Below are positions 46,381 to 59,224 of a stretch of 64,000 nucleotides of DNA, in pieces. Position numbers and translations under genes: made by a program. The notes beneath the pieces are model-generated. The model searched no databases, was not told where the DNA came from, and saw nothing but the letters and a program-made list of their open reading frames with translations. How positions within the stretch are numbered: the stretch's first letter is position 1; every line of letters starts with the position of its first letter. The stretch comes from Uloborus plumipes (Eukaryota; Arthropoda; Arachnida; Araneae; Uloboridae), in NCBI GenBank assembly GCA_038373865.1, contig JAXGGA010001015.1, forward strand, positions 1-64,000, given 5' to 3'.

Positions 46381-46866
46381 AATGGGGGAGTTTCCTTCCG
46401 TCAAAAGTACTACTTTTTGTTACTGAAATTGATAGAATGATATAAAAAAATAACATGGGCCCGGAAAATACTTTAATTTTCCCAAGAGTTTATTTTTTAT
46501 TAATTTTTTTAAATACCCTACCTTGAAAACGGGGCGTGGTTTTTGTGACGTCAGTGGTGCACCTAACAGCTCGAAAACGAACACCATTTTGCTTGACTTG
46601 AGTTGTCCAATCGCAGGAATCGGTGACGTCACGACCTTCGTCATCTCACTACAACCAATTAGATTTCGCGCTTACGTGCACCACTGACGTCATGCGCAGA
46701 TGTTTTTTTTTTTTTTTTTTTTGGAATAGCATCTGCGCACCGGTTAAAATAATTCATAAAAAATATATAACTGCTTCAAAAAATAAAAAAAAATGGTCAA
46801 TTCCTATGTTTTGAAGCATGCTCTTTCAGCAGAAAATGCTTTTGAAATTTCGAAAACTCCCCCATT
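46381..46866 (-). mobile_element. TIR element with AATGGGGGAGTTTCC ends, copy B
   Basis: 486 bp inverted partner of 45113-45609, differing by few substitutions, with TGACGTCA at 46546, 46624 and 46685. With a 771-bp spacer the pair could fold into a stem of nearly 500 bp. Confidence 0.8.
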
Positions 46867-47230
46867 GCAAATAAACCGAAAAAATAGGTGTATAAGGAGA
46901 GAGCAAAGGTAATCATGCATTCTTTAAATCAGGTAAAAATGTTTTAGGACTCACCATTCCGCCCCTTCCTCGGCAAAAATAGACAAATAGAAAATGTTCG
47001 GCTTTCCTGCAACAACTTTCGCTATGCAGTAAAGTTCGTTTTACAGAAGTTTATTTTTCTCTGTATTGACAGATTGGCTCGATGTTTGATATCGACCTAC
47101 TAGCTAAGCTATTCTCTCTTTTTTTTTTGTCTGTTTTAGTATGTTAATACGACATTAAATTGGTTGACAAAAATTAATCAAAGGTTAAATGCTTCCTACA
47201 AATTGAATAAATTATCTGTCAAAATGTGGT

Positions 47231-47432
47231 GATATCATCGGCACCATGCTAAAATTACGAACGTGAAAATTGGCACTTTTCGGGAGAGCCAAAACACTGA
47301 ATGTAATTTTTTCCCCACCTGACGTGTTTGGTGATTTTTAAATTTTTAAATTTTAATTTTGATTATTTAAAATTCGAACTTGAAAAACGCGATTTTTCAC
47401 ATTCGTTATTTTAGCATGGTGCCGACGATATC
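47231..47432. mobile_element. TA-flanked TIR element, TCGTCGGCACCATGC ends, copy 2
   Basis: About 200 bp, ends TCATCGGCACCATGCTAAAA and (complement) TCGTCGGCACCATGCTAAAA, flanked by TA. Shares GTGAAAATTGGCACTTTT and TTGAAAAACGCGATTTTTCA with copy 1, but has a shorter interior. Confidence 0.78.
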
Positions 47433-48292
47433 CATAAAAAGATTTAGAGTCCACGACGATTTGCTGAATAAGATACAATGTTTAGATACGGTGTTTAAAA
47501 GATTTGTTGGATTCATAATGATTATTTTCAGAAGTGTCGATGCAATCCTTTAGATTCTTAGAATTTATAATTTAAACATCCACGCAAACATATAAATTCG
47601 TTTAATCCCGTTTTCAATGACAAAACGTGCCAGTCCATCAGTACCATTAACCAGTGACTATATACTAAAATATGGCAACATCAGTTGTTGCAAATACAAA
47701 ATTTAATCCCTTTTGATAATTTAGCGTTTTAAAACATAAAACGAGATCTACAATCATGGAAGGAATATTAATTTCCCGTTTCTTCTCTTGCGGAAAAATC
47801 CGACAAATATATTTCATCAAAATAGTGGTAAGACTTTTGGAACTCATCCAATACTTGTTGCTGCGATATTCTGTATTCTTTACTTCCGCTAATTATACGA
47901 TGAAAATAATGAAAGGCTCGAAAGAGGCGAAAAAAGACAAAATGTGTTTTTTTATCAATGTACAGAGAGGGATGGTTTTCCTTCGTTGCAGTTCTTACAG
48001 GAAATAACCTTAGATCTTGAACTAATTAAAGCATTCGTTATTCACTTTGATGTGTTATTTATTTTTAATTATTACTTTTGGCAACACTAAGAATGATCTC
48101 TGAAAGTTGAATCTCGGCTTTCATAATTGAAAGATTGACTCGTGATAGAATGTATCTATTACTAGAACCTGGATTATATGCACGATCAAATCATCAAAAT
48201 ATGCAATGAACATCTCTTAAAATATGCACTAATTTTTTTTTTATTCACACACAAATAAAAGTTTTAACACATCTGAACAAATACACGAATAG
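47433..48292. other. AT-rich intronic stretch, no feature
   Basis: Short frames on both strands (47665-47847, 47756-48007) show no motif. Confidence 0.35.
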
Positions 48293-51034
48293 ACGTGAGC
48301 GATTCCATACCAAATCACCGAAAAAAAAAAAAGTTGGTCGCACGACCGACTCGGATTTTTTTTTAATTTGGTACACAGATTGATGGTATAGAGGTATGAA
48401 AAAGCCCAAAAGGAAAGTTACCTGCTCCACTTATTTCCCGAGATACGGGTTCTCGAAGTTTGTCCGGACCTTCAAAATACCAAAAAATTGATGTTTTTTA
48501 ATAATTTTTTCTTAAAATTTCTACTTATGCAATATGAAAGTGTTTGATATCTACGGAAACTAGCTACTCCTGGCATTCAGAAAAAAAATATGGCAATGTT
48601 TATAACGGAAAATGTTAAGGTACAGCACTCTTAGAAGTTGCCATCACAAAAATTTGATTTTCCCGATTTTGCTAAAATTGAGGAATTTATTCCAAAAAAA
48701 GTAAGACATAACCAAAGGTTTACTCACTTTCTGGTAGTGTACACATGTTTACTATAAATGGTTACACAATGCATAACTTTGATTTCTCACTCCTTCTTGG
48801 AAATATTTTAGCTTAAAGATAAGCCATAAGGCAAAAAATGCGTTTTTGGCCATTTTGGCAGCTATTTTTCTCATAAAGGGGGAGCAGTAGAAACTTTAAT
48901 TTTTTTTTTTAAACAAGCCACTGATATGTTAGCTATTCACAGGAAAAGAGTTTACTTTTGGTTAATTCTCCCATTAAGAGATATCCTGCTGACAGTATAT
49001 GCATGTTTTTCGCGACGACCATATGCTTTTGCTCCCCCTCTCATGGACTTAAAATTAATTAAACCAAAAAATAACGATAAATTTATTAATAGCTGTATTA
49101 TCTACCCAATATGTCATGAAGTTTAATTTATTATATCATTGAACAATAAATTAGATAATTGATGAAAACAAGAAATAGTATTTCTCTGATGCCTGAGCAT
49201 TATGCATTCATAATTATAAAGCACTAAATACTTTCTTGAGAAATTAATTAACACAAAGGAGCTCTAAATATTTATATTATAAGCAATACCCAATCTTGTG
49301 ATTGGGATACTCCTGTTTTTAATTGAAGAATTTCTTGAATATCACATGAATATCAGGAAAATAAATGAGGTCTTTTCGTTTGATGTAGGATATTTTATGA
49401 CAAATTTCATTTGATGGGCTACTAACTGAGCATGGTGATAAAGAGCTATTAATTTCAGCATCGAATTCAATTTTACCTTATTAACAGTTAAATATTTACA
49501 AAATAATTAAATAAATAATTTAATATAAAGCCATGCTTGAAAAATTAAAATGAGTGCAACTAATTTATTCCCATACTGATCTTTACAAAATTGACATGCG
49601 TTGAGCACTGATAAGAACTGACAAGAAAAAGTTTACTCACTAATATATTAGTTCACAGATACTATAAAGCATACATTCTATTTTTCTACAAAATAATACT
49701 GCAACAAAGAACAAGGGTATCCTCCTGTTTATTAATCAGGAACATCCAATCACAAGATTGGGTATTGCTTATGAGATAAATATTCGAAGCTCCTTTATTT
49801 TAATTGATTTTTCAAGAAATTCTTTAGTACCTACCCCTTTATACCCTTGTTCTTTGTTGCAGTATTATTTTGTAGAAAATAGAATGTACGCTTTATTACT
49901 ACCATGCTCAGTTAGTAGCCCATCAAATGAAATTTGTCATAAAATATCCTACATCAAACGAAAAGACCTCATTTATTTTCCTGATATTCATGTGATATTC
50001 AAGAAATTCTTCAATTAAAAACAGGAGTATCCCAATCACAAGATTGGGTATTGCTTATAATATAAATATTTAGAGCTCCTTTATGTTAATTAATTTCTCA
50101 AGAAAGTATTTAGTGCTTTATAATTATGAATGCATAATGCTCAGGCATCAGAGAAATACTATTTCTTGTTTTCATCAATTATATAATTTATTGTTCAATG
50201 ATATAATAAATTAAACTTCATGACATAGTGGGTAGATAATACAGCTATTAATAAATATATCATTATTTTTTGGTTTAATTAATTTTACGTCCATGAGAGG
50301 GGGAACAAAAGCATATGGTCGTCGCGAAAAACATGCATATACTGTCAGCAGGATATCTCTTAATGGAGGAAATAACCAAAAGTAAACTCTTTTCCTGTGA
50401 ATAGCTAACATATCAGTGGCTTGTTTAAAAAAAAAAATTAAAGTTTCTACTGCCCCCCCCTTTACGAGAAAAATGGCTGCCAAGATGGCCAAAAACGCAC
50501 TTTTTGCCTTATGGCTTATCTTTAAGCTAAAATATTTCCAAGAAGGAGTGAGAAATCAAAGTTATGCATTGTGTAACCATTTATAGTAAACATCTGTACA
50601 CTACTAGAAAGTGAGTAAACCTTTGGTTATGTCTTCCTTTTTTTGGAATAAATTCCTCAATTTTAGCAAAATCGGCAAAATCGAGTTTTTGTGATTACAA
50701 CTTCAAAGAGCCCTGTACCTTAGCAATTTTCATTATGAACGTTCTAGTATTTTTTTTTTCAGAATGCCTGGAGTAACTAGTTTCCATAGATATCTAACAC
50801 TTTTATTTTGCATGAGTACGATTTTTATAAAAAATGATTAAATAACATTTTTTTAGTATTTTGACGTGGCGGACAAACTTTGAGGGCATGTATCTCAGAA
50901 AATAAGTGAAGCAGGAACCTAACAATTTGGACTTTTCCATGCCTCTATATGATCAACATGTGTGCCAAATTAAAAGAAAATCCGAGTCGGTCGTGCGACC
51001 CCCATTCGGTGAGTTGGTATGGAATCTCTCACGT
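48293..51034. mobile_element. 2.74-kb giant foldback element
   Basis: The two halves are complementary over most of their length. Outer ends ACGTGAG.GATTCCATACC are followed by a segment containing GGTCGCACGACCGACTCGGA. Arms are about 1.2-1.35 kb and meet around 49780. The left arm has about 215 bp (roughly 49441-49657) with no counterpart on the right. The loop region (49745-49840) holds a further, directly repeated copy of an arm segment starting CCAATCACAAGATTGGGTAT, also at 50033 and, complemented, at about 49288. Open frames at 48926-49126 and 50211-50492 encode the same sequence because of the palindrome and are not taken as a gene. No clear target duplication. Confidence 0.82.
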
Positions 51035-51552
51035 ACATTTTTTTTTCTATTTTCAGCGACAAATTTAATTTTTGGCGATAATATGCACAAAAAGTTGCAC
51101 GTGCATTATTAGTATGCACAAAAATAATGGACGGCCCGGGAAAATTTGGTGATCACTCGATTTTTTTTTTTTGTTCTTGATGAAAAACAAAATAGTTTTT
51201 TGCGCTGTTTCTTTTATTAAAATAAAAAAACTGAAAATGGGTGAAAAAACATTCATAAAAAAATATAATGTCTCGCAACTACATGCATTAAGGTGAAAAG
51301 AAGCAAAACTGTCATTTCACAGAGGCAGAGGCGTAATTAGCAGGGGGTCACCCGGGGCGGAAATTCATGATGTTACCCCCCCCCCCACCCACAACCACCA
51401 CCACAAACAAAAATAAAATTCAAAATTTCTTTTTTTCAACAACCGCAAAAAATAAATAATTAATTAAATGAATAAAAAATGCGTTTTAGATTACGTACAG
51501 TTTACATTATTTTGATAGATTAAATATAGTTTAAAGTATATGAAGACAGCAG

Positions 51553-52264
51553 TAGGGATGCACCGATAAGCAAGTTGGCCGATTATCGATTAATCGGCTG
51601 AGCCGATTAATGATAAGGATGATTGTTTTTAATACTACCAATTTAACCATCACTGTTTTTTCTCTCTTATACAATTCCAAGTTTAGAAATAGTATATAAT
51701 TTATTTCCGAGAAAAATTGTTTTCCCATTTTCCTAAATTTCACAAAATAATTTCGATATTTTATCAAACTTCTTAGAACCAATTTTCATATTATTGTCAA
51801 TAACATTACATTTACACACTGTTAGTTATGTTAAATGGACATAAAAATTCAAAAAAAGGGGAGTGGGAGTCCGCGGTGAGCACTCCAATTTAGTACTTTT
51901 AATTTAATTTTTTTCATAATTAGTAGCAATTTAATTCAAGACTTTTATTCTTTGTGCAATTAGAGGTTATCTAAAAGCACTGTACTAAATAGAAAACTGT
52001 CGCCACATGAAAAATGTTGCAACATTGTCTATGTATATGTATTCAAAGTAGGAGAATTCATTTATTAAAAACTTTATATCAACTGTGAGGATTATTATTA
52101 CTGTTAATAAAGTTATTTATCTTAGTTTCTTAGTGAAGGTATACTTTGAAGAATAGTATTTAAAAAATATTTTTTGGCCGATTAATCGGCCCGATTTTAC
52201 CGATTATTAAAAATCGGCAATGTGGCCGATTAATCGGTACTGCCGATTAATCGGTGCATCCCTA
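51553..52264. mobile_element. hAT-type MITE, copy 2 (uninterrupted)
   Basis: 712 bp, ends TAGGGATGCACCGAT and (complement) TAGGGATGCACCGATTAATC, with an exact 8-bp duplication GACAGCAG (51545-51552, 52265-52272). Same orientation and interior as 17-1413, without the 654-bp insertion found there, so it marks that insertion's boundaries. Confidence 0.93.
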
Positions 52265-52309
52265 GACAGCAGTATTAATATTTTGCAGAAACTCTAAAAT
52301 GCCTTTTGG

Positions 52310-52391
52310 TGGTGTGGTCCGCAGTCACGGGGCAGTTTTCAGATGCTCGTGGGCACTTTTGGATTGCGGGCCATAGTTTGGAGACCCCCTA
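52310..52391. mobile_element. hAT (Charlie-like) 3' end fragment
   Basis: The string GCGGGCCATAGTTTGGAGAC followed by CCCCT resembles the right end of Charlie-type hAT elements. Only a short piece remains; the left end was not found. Confidence 0.4.
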
Positions 52392-52399
52392 AAACACAG

Positions 52400-54290
52400 A
52401 AATTCCGCATCAAAGTGATCCAGAATAAATGTATTGTTTTGTTTGCGATTACAAGAATGTATATTGTATCATAGTTTCTTACCACTTGCGTCATTGTTTC
52501 TAGAAAAAAATTTCAAGACACATCTCCTACACAATCTTGCCCGAAAATCCTTGGGCAGAGATCAGAGCAGAGATTTGGAGATCGCATTTGCGTATCAGCA
52601 AATACGGAACTGGATCTACAGATGAATTCGAATTTTTGAGAAGCTTATAAATAGAACTTTAAATTAGGAAGTAGAGGAAATTGTACGGTGTAGATGAAAT
52701 ATATCAGTTATGAGGCAATCGATAATCCGATAAAAATATTTTGCAATGCTGTTTTATCTCCTTGCGAGAGTTTCTGCTTTCATTGTTGACAGTTGAAGTG
52801 AGAAGTACAAAATACAAGGAGTTGAGATGATCGGAAGGGCTAAGCATTTTCCAAAAGAAAATTATTAAATATTTGGAACAAAACAAGTAAAGTGCCATTA
52901 AATGCTGAAAATCGCAGTCTGAAACCTGCGTTTGAGGTATTTTTAAGGGCTTTCCAAGCGTATCAAATTCTAAACAAAACGACTTTTTTTCCCTTCAGTA
53001 GAAAGGGCGATTCGGGAAGTAAAAATTAGTTTCAAATTAATACTTTGTCAATTAGCAAATGCTTCCAAAGTTCAAAAACTATTAAACTAAACAAAACAAA
53101 AAGGAAGAAAGAAAAAAAGAAAATCTGTCCACAAATAGAGGTGATAAAGGGACCTAACTATTTTGTGTTTATCTATTTTTTTTGTACAGACAATAAAACA
53201 TACGTACAAAACAAGCAAAATGCAATAAAACAATTAAAATGACAATTAAATTTATTTAATCAGGACGTGAAAAAATATGAAATTGAAATGTAATGTAATT
53301 TGCACAATGACACTCGCATTATTTCCCTTACCTTAATTTTTTTAGTAACGCTTTTTTTCTACAACAGCATTCTAATATAATCCATACTTTAACCATGCAA
53401 TCAGAGATGTAATTGGGAATGAGGTTTACAAATATTTGGCTTGTTACTTTGTAATATATGCAAACTTTTATGCAATTTGGTTTTCAACAACTTTTGAAAA
53501 ATTAATAATTGTCTGGTTTTAAAATTAAAATCGGTGTAACTAAGCTAAGCTAAAATGTTTCGGCTCAATAAAAATTTGTCAATCACAAATCAACCCTATA
53601 AAAAAAAGTGCTTTTTCGCAAATATTTTGCCAGCTGCAGTGTTGCACACATGTTATATTGAACGTAGTATATTTCATATTATGGTATATAAAATTATTTA
53701 TTAAGAAATTGCATGATATCTTCATGTATTCGTTTTTTAGAAATGTAACTATTTTAGAAGGGGTGCCATGATTAAAAATATACAAATTTCACAAAAAACT
53801 GATACAAATTCAGAGATATTGCAACTCCGGTCAGTATTATTCATCCATACATTTTTCAACTTAAAAAGGAACATTAATTTCGAATTAAGTTCATGAAATA
53901 TTCCACAAAATTGTTTTCCCCAAAAAAGTCTCCTGCCTCCAAGAAAAGTGAAGTTAAGTGAAGTGGGAGTCTTGTAAATCATCCTCTTCCCTCTTGAATA
54001 TTCAACAGCACCTAATTTTGGAAAGTGCATCTTCCTCATTTCCCCCTACCATAAATGTCGATTATAAATCATTCTTACAAACAGATGTGTTTATTTTTGA
54101 ATTCTTGTTCCAGTGCGAGCGGTTACTTGTTATTAGTCGTTATTGTTCGAAGAACGAAAATACCAATTCGATTCTTTCTTATGCCAGAAAAATATGCCTG
54201 GCTCCTAATGGGAACATTTGACCAATTCTCTAATTTTTCTCCTGTTAACTCTTTTTATTCGTAATTCCAATAATAACTATAAGAGGAAGT
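52400..54290. other. AT-rich intronic stretch without recognisable gene
   Basis: No transposon ends or coding motif recognised in this interval. Confidence 0.35.
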
Positions 54291-54453
54291 ATATAAATAT
54301 CTTTGCACAAAACATAAAGTGTGAATACAACGTTAAAAAAGCACAATACGCAGGGATACTGCAGACACGTGTTTCGGCCTCACAAGGAACGCATTTTTCA
54401 ATGCAAAAAAAATTGTGAGTTTAAGAATGCACAGACATCCGATGACTGTGCAG

Positions 54454-55396
54454 TAGGGTGGGGCGAAAAATAAAAAGTTTTTCAGATCAACTTCTAATAG
54501 TTGCCAGAAGTTGTCTTTGGTGATAGTTAGTTTTTGTGCAAAATTTGAGAAAAATCGGTTAATATCTTCAGGGGGCGCTGCGATCGCAAAGTTTTATCAT
54601 AGCTTTTATCGGGATTTTATGGTTAAAATATGAAAAACAATGCCGTTAGCTAATCTCATTGCATTTTTTTTACTCATAAGATACATTCATGCATTCAAAG
54701 CATATGAAATAACTCACAAAAAATTATTTTATATGATATATTTATATTTCAAGCATTTAAAAAGAAACAAAAACGTGAAAAAAGTGATTTTTTTGAAATA
54801 TAAATATATCATATAAAATAATGTTTGTGAGCCATTTCATATGCTTTTAATGCATGAAAACATCTTTTGAGTAAAAAAACCGCAAAGAGACTAGCTAAAG
54901 GCATTCTTTTTGATATTTTAACCGTAAAATCCATAATAAGGCAGGGATTCAAGTGAAACAGGCAATCGCAAATTACAATCGCTACTGGAAATGAATTACA
55001 TTAGAACGTTTCTTGATAAAAACATCGTTACGTCAGCGTGACGTTTGCCTATGAAAAACGAGCTAGATAAAACGTCACAGCCTACTTGGCGAATAAGAGG
55101 AGATCACTGAGTGCTTGTGATTTCTTATTGGCTCCACCCGTAGTGACGTCATGCCAAGTTAAGTTGATGATAATGTAATTCACTTCCAGTAGCGATTGCA
55201 ATTCGAAGCGATCGCAGTGCTGTTTCACTTGAATCCCTGCCTAAAGCTATGGTAAAAACTTAACGATCGCAGCGCCCCCTGAAGATAATAACCGATTTTT
55301 CTCAAATTTTGCACAAAAGCTAACTATCACCAAAGACAACTTTTGGCAACTATTAGAAGTTGATCTGAAAAACTTTTTCTTTTTCGCCCCACCCTA
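54454..55396. mobile_element. hAT-type foldback element, TAGGGTGGGGCG ends
   Basis: Ends TAGGGTGGGGCGAAAAA, flanked by a perfect 8-bp duplication CTGTGCAG (54446-54453, 55397-55404). Arms of roughly 300 bp are nearly exact complements around a short loop (54752-54793). Its right arm is itself split by the Harbinger-type MITE at 54940-55241. Without that insert the element is about 640 bp. Noncoding. Confidence 0.88.
54940..55241. mobile_element. PIF/Harbinger-type MITE, family B copy 2
   Basis: 302 bp, ends GGCAGGGATTCAAGTGAAAC, TAA on both sides (54937-54939, 55242-55244). Related to 4884-5051 but with a longer interior. The youngest of three nested insertions here. Confidence 0.88.
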
Positions 55397-55586
55397 CTGT
55401 GCAGGATCGATGTAGTCGGATGTCTGTGTATGCACGTGTCTGCAGTATCTCTGTGCATTTGTGCTTTTTTAACGTTGTATTTATACTTTACAATTTATAA
55501 GAGGCTCTGCACTCCCTGACCTAACTGAAAGAGGTAAAGAGGAAACTGCCATAACTTATAACCTGCTTTTAAGCTTTATAAATAAC

Positions 55587-56420
55587 TAGCTTAATACCCG
55601 GCGTTGCCCGGGTGCTTATTAATACAACATAGCATTCAGGGAAAATAAGTTTGAAAGAGTTCTATTCATATGGGTATACAATAATTTGCATCAATCAGTC
55701 TCTTAGGTACAATAAAATATTACAGAAAGTTAAACGTTTACAGAAAAATAGTCTTATCAAAAGGTGAAAATTAAAGAGAAATGTTGTCTGTGCTTTGCCG
55801 CGTCCACTGGCATGAAATATATGCACATGGAAGTGAAAAAATTGCATCAAATTCACCCGCCAAATTCAAAATATTAACTTTTCTCTATTAACTGTTCCCA
55901 CCTACAAAGTAAAAATTATTATAACTCAATCTAATAAATCTGTTTCTCGTTCTGAAGGCTTATCTCCATTACAGACGCAACTGTTGTCGCATTGCAAATT
56001 TGAAATTCAAATCCGTGGTTCTTTTTATAAAGTCCACATGAATTATGATTGTTTTTTACTTATTTCGATGCTAAAAGGAAATAGGTGAGCCTTAAATTGA
56101 AAATTCATTACTTTAATCGTAATCATTGTTGGAAAATACTCATATTTAAAAATCTTAAATTTCATCAATTTGAATACTAAAAGGCCTATCTCGATTACAA
56201 TATAAATAGGCTAGATTCCTATAAAAGGGTCATTTTTTGGCAAAAAATTTAAATTTGAGCTTTTTAGATTTTTTAAAATTTCAAGACCCCGCCTATGAGA
56301 ATTCTAGGGCATCAAGGAACCTCTGTGTCAAGTTTGATGAAAATCTGACGCAAACTGTGGATTTGTATAGAGAACAAGTATATATATATACATACACTCA
56401 TTTTTATAGATATAGATAGT
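55587..56420 (+). mobile_element. CCCGG-headed interspersed repeat, forward copy
   Basis: Begins ACTAGCTTAATACCCGGCGT with a GC hairpin head (CCCGGCGTTGCCCGGG) and ends in a TATAGATATAGATAG tail. Shares blocks with the reverse copy at 6824-7217, and its head with 4222. The 834-bp body has no open frame of note. The tail style is that of a retroelement-derived repeat; the class is not established. Confidence 0.7.
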
Positions 56421-57414
56421 AATTTTTCATCGTGTTGTTTTTTCTTTTCTATTCTTTTGAAATTACATTAAACCACAGAATGTCTGAAGCATATACTAAG
56501 CCTACTTTGAATATTTTACCTCTTTCGGTAGTTTCTAAAGTCACCGCATGGTAGCGTATTTGAGCTCCAGAATGACGACTTTTTTATTTAAAAAAAAATT
56601 AATGATACAATTTTCAACGTTAAAGCTATTTTAAGTTAGAATCCATGCTTTTGTCTTTGAAGGTTGACAACATTGGAGTGTAGTAACTTTTATCACTTTT
56701 AATATATGTATTTCTTTTTTTTTTCTCTTTTAATTGGATTCTATTTTGTAATTATTTTTTGTGATGTAAAAGAGAATAAACAACGTAAAACGGCACAAAT
56801 TTGCATCCAATCCTGCAAATTTGTTACGTTATTTTGTTTAAATTCATTTTCATTAAAAAGTGAAAGGAACTACTACAAAGCAATTTGAACGCACCGAAAA
56901 CGCAATTAAAACTGAGGTTTAAGGCATTTTGAAAAGTTTTTTTTAAAGAGGCAAAAGTGGAACAATCTTGTGATCAAACATTTTCCTGAAGAAAGAACTC
57001 AATTAGGAAGAATCGAAGAGTTTATTTTGTTGACAGAACGTAAAAGTATATGCCAATAAGTGTAGAACTAGCAGAACGAAAACTGAGCAAAGTTCTGTAT
57101 AATAAGATCGTAAAACAACATTTTATTCCTTACCCCCTTTTTTTCGAATTTTTGTTTGATAAAATGCAAATCAAAATGAGAGCGCAATTATTCTTTTTCC
57201 AACTGTACTCCAGTTATTCTAATTATAGTATAGTTAATGATCCAACCTATTACGCTACTCGCCTTAAGTAGTTGGTGCACGTAAACACACAACAATAAAC
57301 AACTAAATAGGTGAAAAATAAATAAAAATGCCAGCTAAAAAGTCATCATGGATACTTTTTTAAATGGTAATAAAAATATTCGAAATAATAAAACAAACTG
57401 AAAAATTGATGTTG
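56421..57414. other. AT-rich intronic stretch, no feature
   Basis: Nothing recognised. Confidence 0.35.
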
Positions 57415-57650
57415 GAATCTTCTGCGATGCGAATCATACCTGTTGCCACGAGCAGGATACAATTGTCGACCATTCGACCCGAACAAACACCTCTTACAGC
57501 TTCTTCTTTCACGCTGTGTGATTAAGTTCTGTCCCTTTTAAATTCCCGGATGTTTTAATCCATAGCCAACGGGAAAAACAAAGGGTAGATCATTTTATAT
57601 CGATTGGGGAAACGCGATTTCTTCTCAGAAAGGCTCTTTTCATAAAACAT
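57415..57650. other. Unique higher-complexity patch
   Basis: Less AT-rich than its surroundings, with no repeats or inverted ends. It contains ATCGAT and several CpGs. Possible conserved noncoding DNA; no coding signal. Confidence 0.25.
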
Positions 57651-58590
57651 AAGTAGCGGTATTCTTAACATCATAATTAAAATTAACTGTAACCGACAGG
57701 TGTAATATGTTTTCTAAAATGAGATTCAGCAAAAATAAAATTACTATGATAGCGAATTCGCATGTTTAACGTAATAAATAGTTCATGCTTATAATCATGT
57801 AGATAAACATTTTACTGGTGTTACTTTATGCCGTGAGCACCTCCTTTCCCTTTCTATTTGGAAGATTGTTTTAGAAATTTTGTAAAGTGTGATTGATGTT
57901 TGGTTTTCATTTCTAGTCAAAGTATCTTTCTACTAAGACGGGAGAAAAAATGCAGCATCAACGAAAGAAAATAAATTAAACGTAGGACGTCATGTAACGT
58001 CAAGTGAAAACAATGAACAATTCGGGTTTACAAAAAAAAAAAAAAAACTAATAGCACCTCTTTTACTGAGTCGAAAAGTTCTCAATCAATTTGACAGAGA
58101 GAGGGATGACAGCATCGCAATGCAAAAGAACACGAAAAGCTTGGGAAGATTAATCCATTTTTCAGTATTCTTATATAAAGTAGCATCAACTGTTTTAAAA
58201 AGTTTAATTTATGTTGAAATTCGAAATATCAATGGTACAAATAAGTAATTCACCAACTTTTCTCAAAGCAATAACGGAACCTCAAAACGCCCCACATTGT
58301 AGCCGAGAGCTTAAATAAATACAATATTGGACAGAATATGATTTATTGTACTCATCTGCATCCATACGTGATTTTTTTTTGGGGGGGGGGGGCTCAGATA
58401 TTTTTCCCATGGAACGCAATTTTAATGCAAATTAGTTATTAACAGTTGACATTTTTGATAACTTATTTATTAATGTTTGAAAATAAATAGTTTTCAAATT
58501 TTTCCGCAAAAATCGCACCAAAAGCAAGGAAATACTATTTTCTAAGAGGGGGGTTGAGCCCCCACTTGCCAACATACCATATGGTTGTAC
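57651..58590. other. AT-rich intronic stretch with a G-run
   Basis: Contains a 12-base G-run at 58381-58392. No gene or element ends recognised. Confidence 0.35.
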
Positions 58591-58596
58591 ACTGTA

Positions 58597-59222
58597 CAAT
58601 GCCCGCCACTAATAAAATCACTGGATTATAAAATCAGTCATCAGTCGTCGTTCCTTTATAAAATCAAATCTGGAAGAACAGAATCATTACTATATCAAAA
58701 CATGTTGAAATCATCCTTTAATAAAATCATTAGCGCCGTTTTATAAAATCAAGTTTTTGGAGAGTATATGTTAAAAACGGGGGGTGAAGGGGGTGGAGAG
58801 AAAACACGCAATTTCTTGTCTGAATAAAACCAGAATTTTTTTTCTCTTCTAGATTACAGAGATTGACAGTTTATATCATTCAGTTTGAGTAAAAATAGTT
58901 CGCTAGAAAAACATGCTTAAACGTTAAGATTTAAGAATGATCTCCACTTTCAAATTCTGTTTCTCAAACAGCAATAAGTAATTATTTTAAAGCCCTTGTG
59001 TAACTTAAACAATGTACTTTTTGAATTTAAGTATAATTCGAACTGTGTTTTAATTAACTGAATGTGAAATATTGATAATAGTAATTAATTAATTTTTTAT
59101 TTTGTGAAAACTTCAAAACCTTTTCTTTTTGTAATTTTATATACGCCGGTTTATTAAATCAGCCGCCCAACAAAATCAAATATCCTCGGAACAAATGTGA
59201 TTTTAAAAAGCGGCGGGTACTG
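58597..59222. mobile_element. TA-flanked mariner/Tigger-like element
   Basis: Ends CAATGCCCGCCACTAATAAA and (complement) CAGTACCCGCCGCTTTTTAA, flanked by TA (58595-58596, 59223-59224). Both ends are followed by repeated TAAAATCA strings, six or more on the left and three on the right. The ends are diverged, so it is fairly old. No transposase. Confidence 0.75.
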
Positions 59223-59224
59223 TA

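Larger units (their letters stand above)
54321..55500. repeat. Outer inverted repeat interrupted by a transposon
   Basis: Left arm 54321-54445 and right arm 55405-55490 contain complementary blocks, including AACGTTAAAAAAGCACAA, GATACTGCAGACACGTG and ACAGACATCCGA. The hAT-type foldback at 54454-55396 is inserted between them, so the original repeat was a compact hairpin of roughly 230 bp. Confidence 0.65.

Noticed and set aside
48926..50492. Matching open frames in both arms of the giant foldback
   Set aside because: Their similarity follows from the palindrome, not from selection; no domain is visible.
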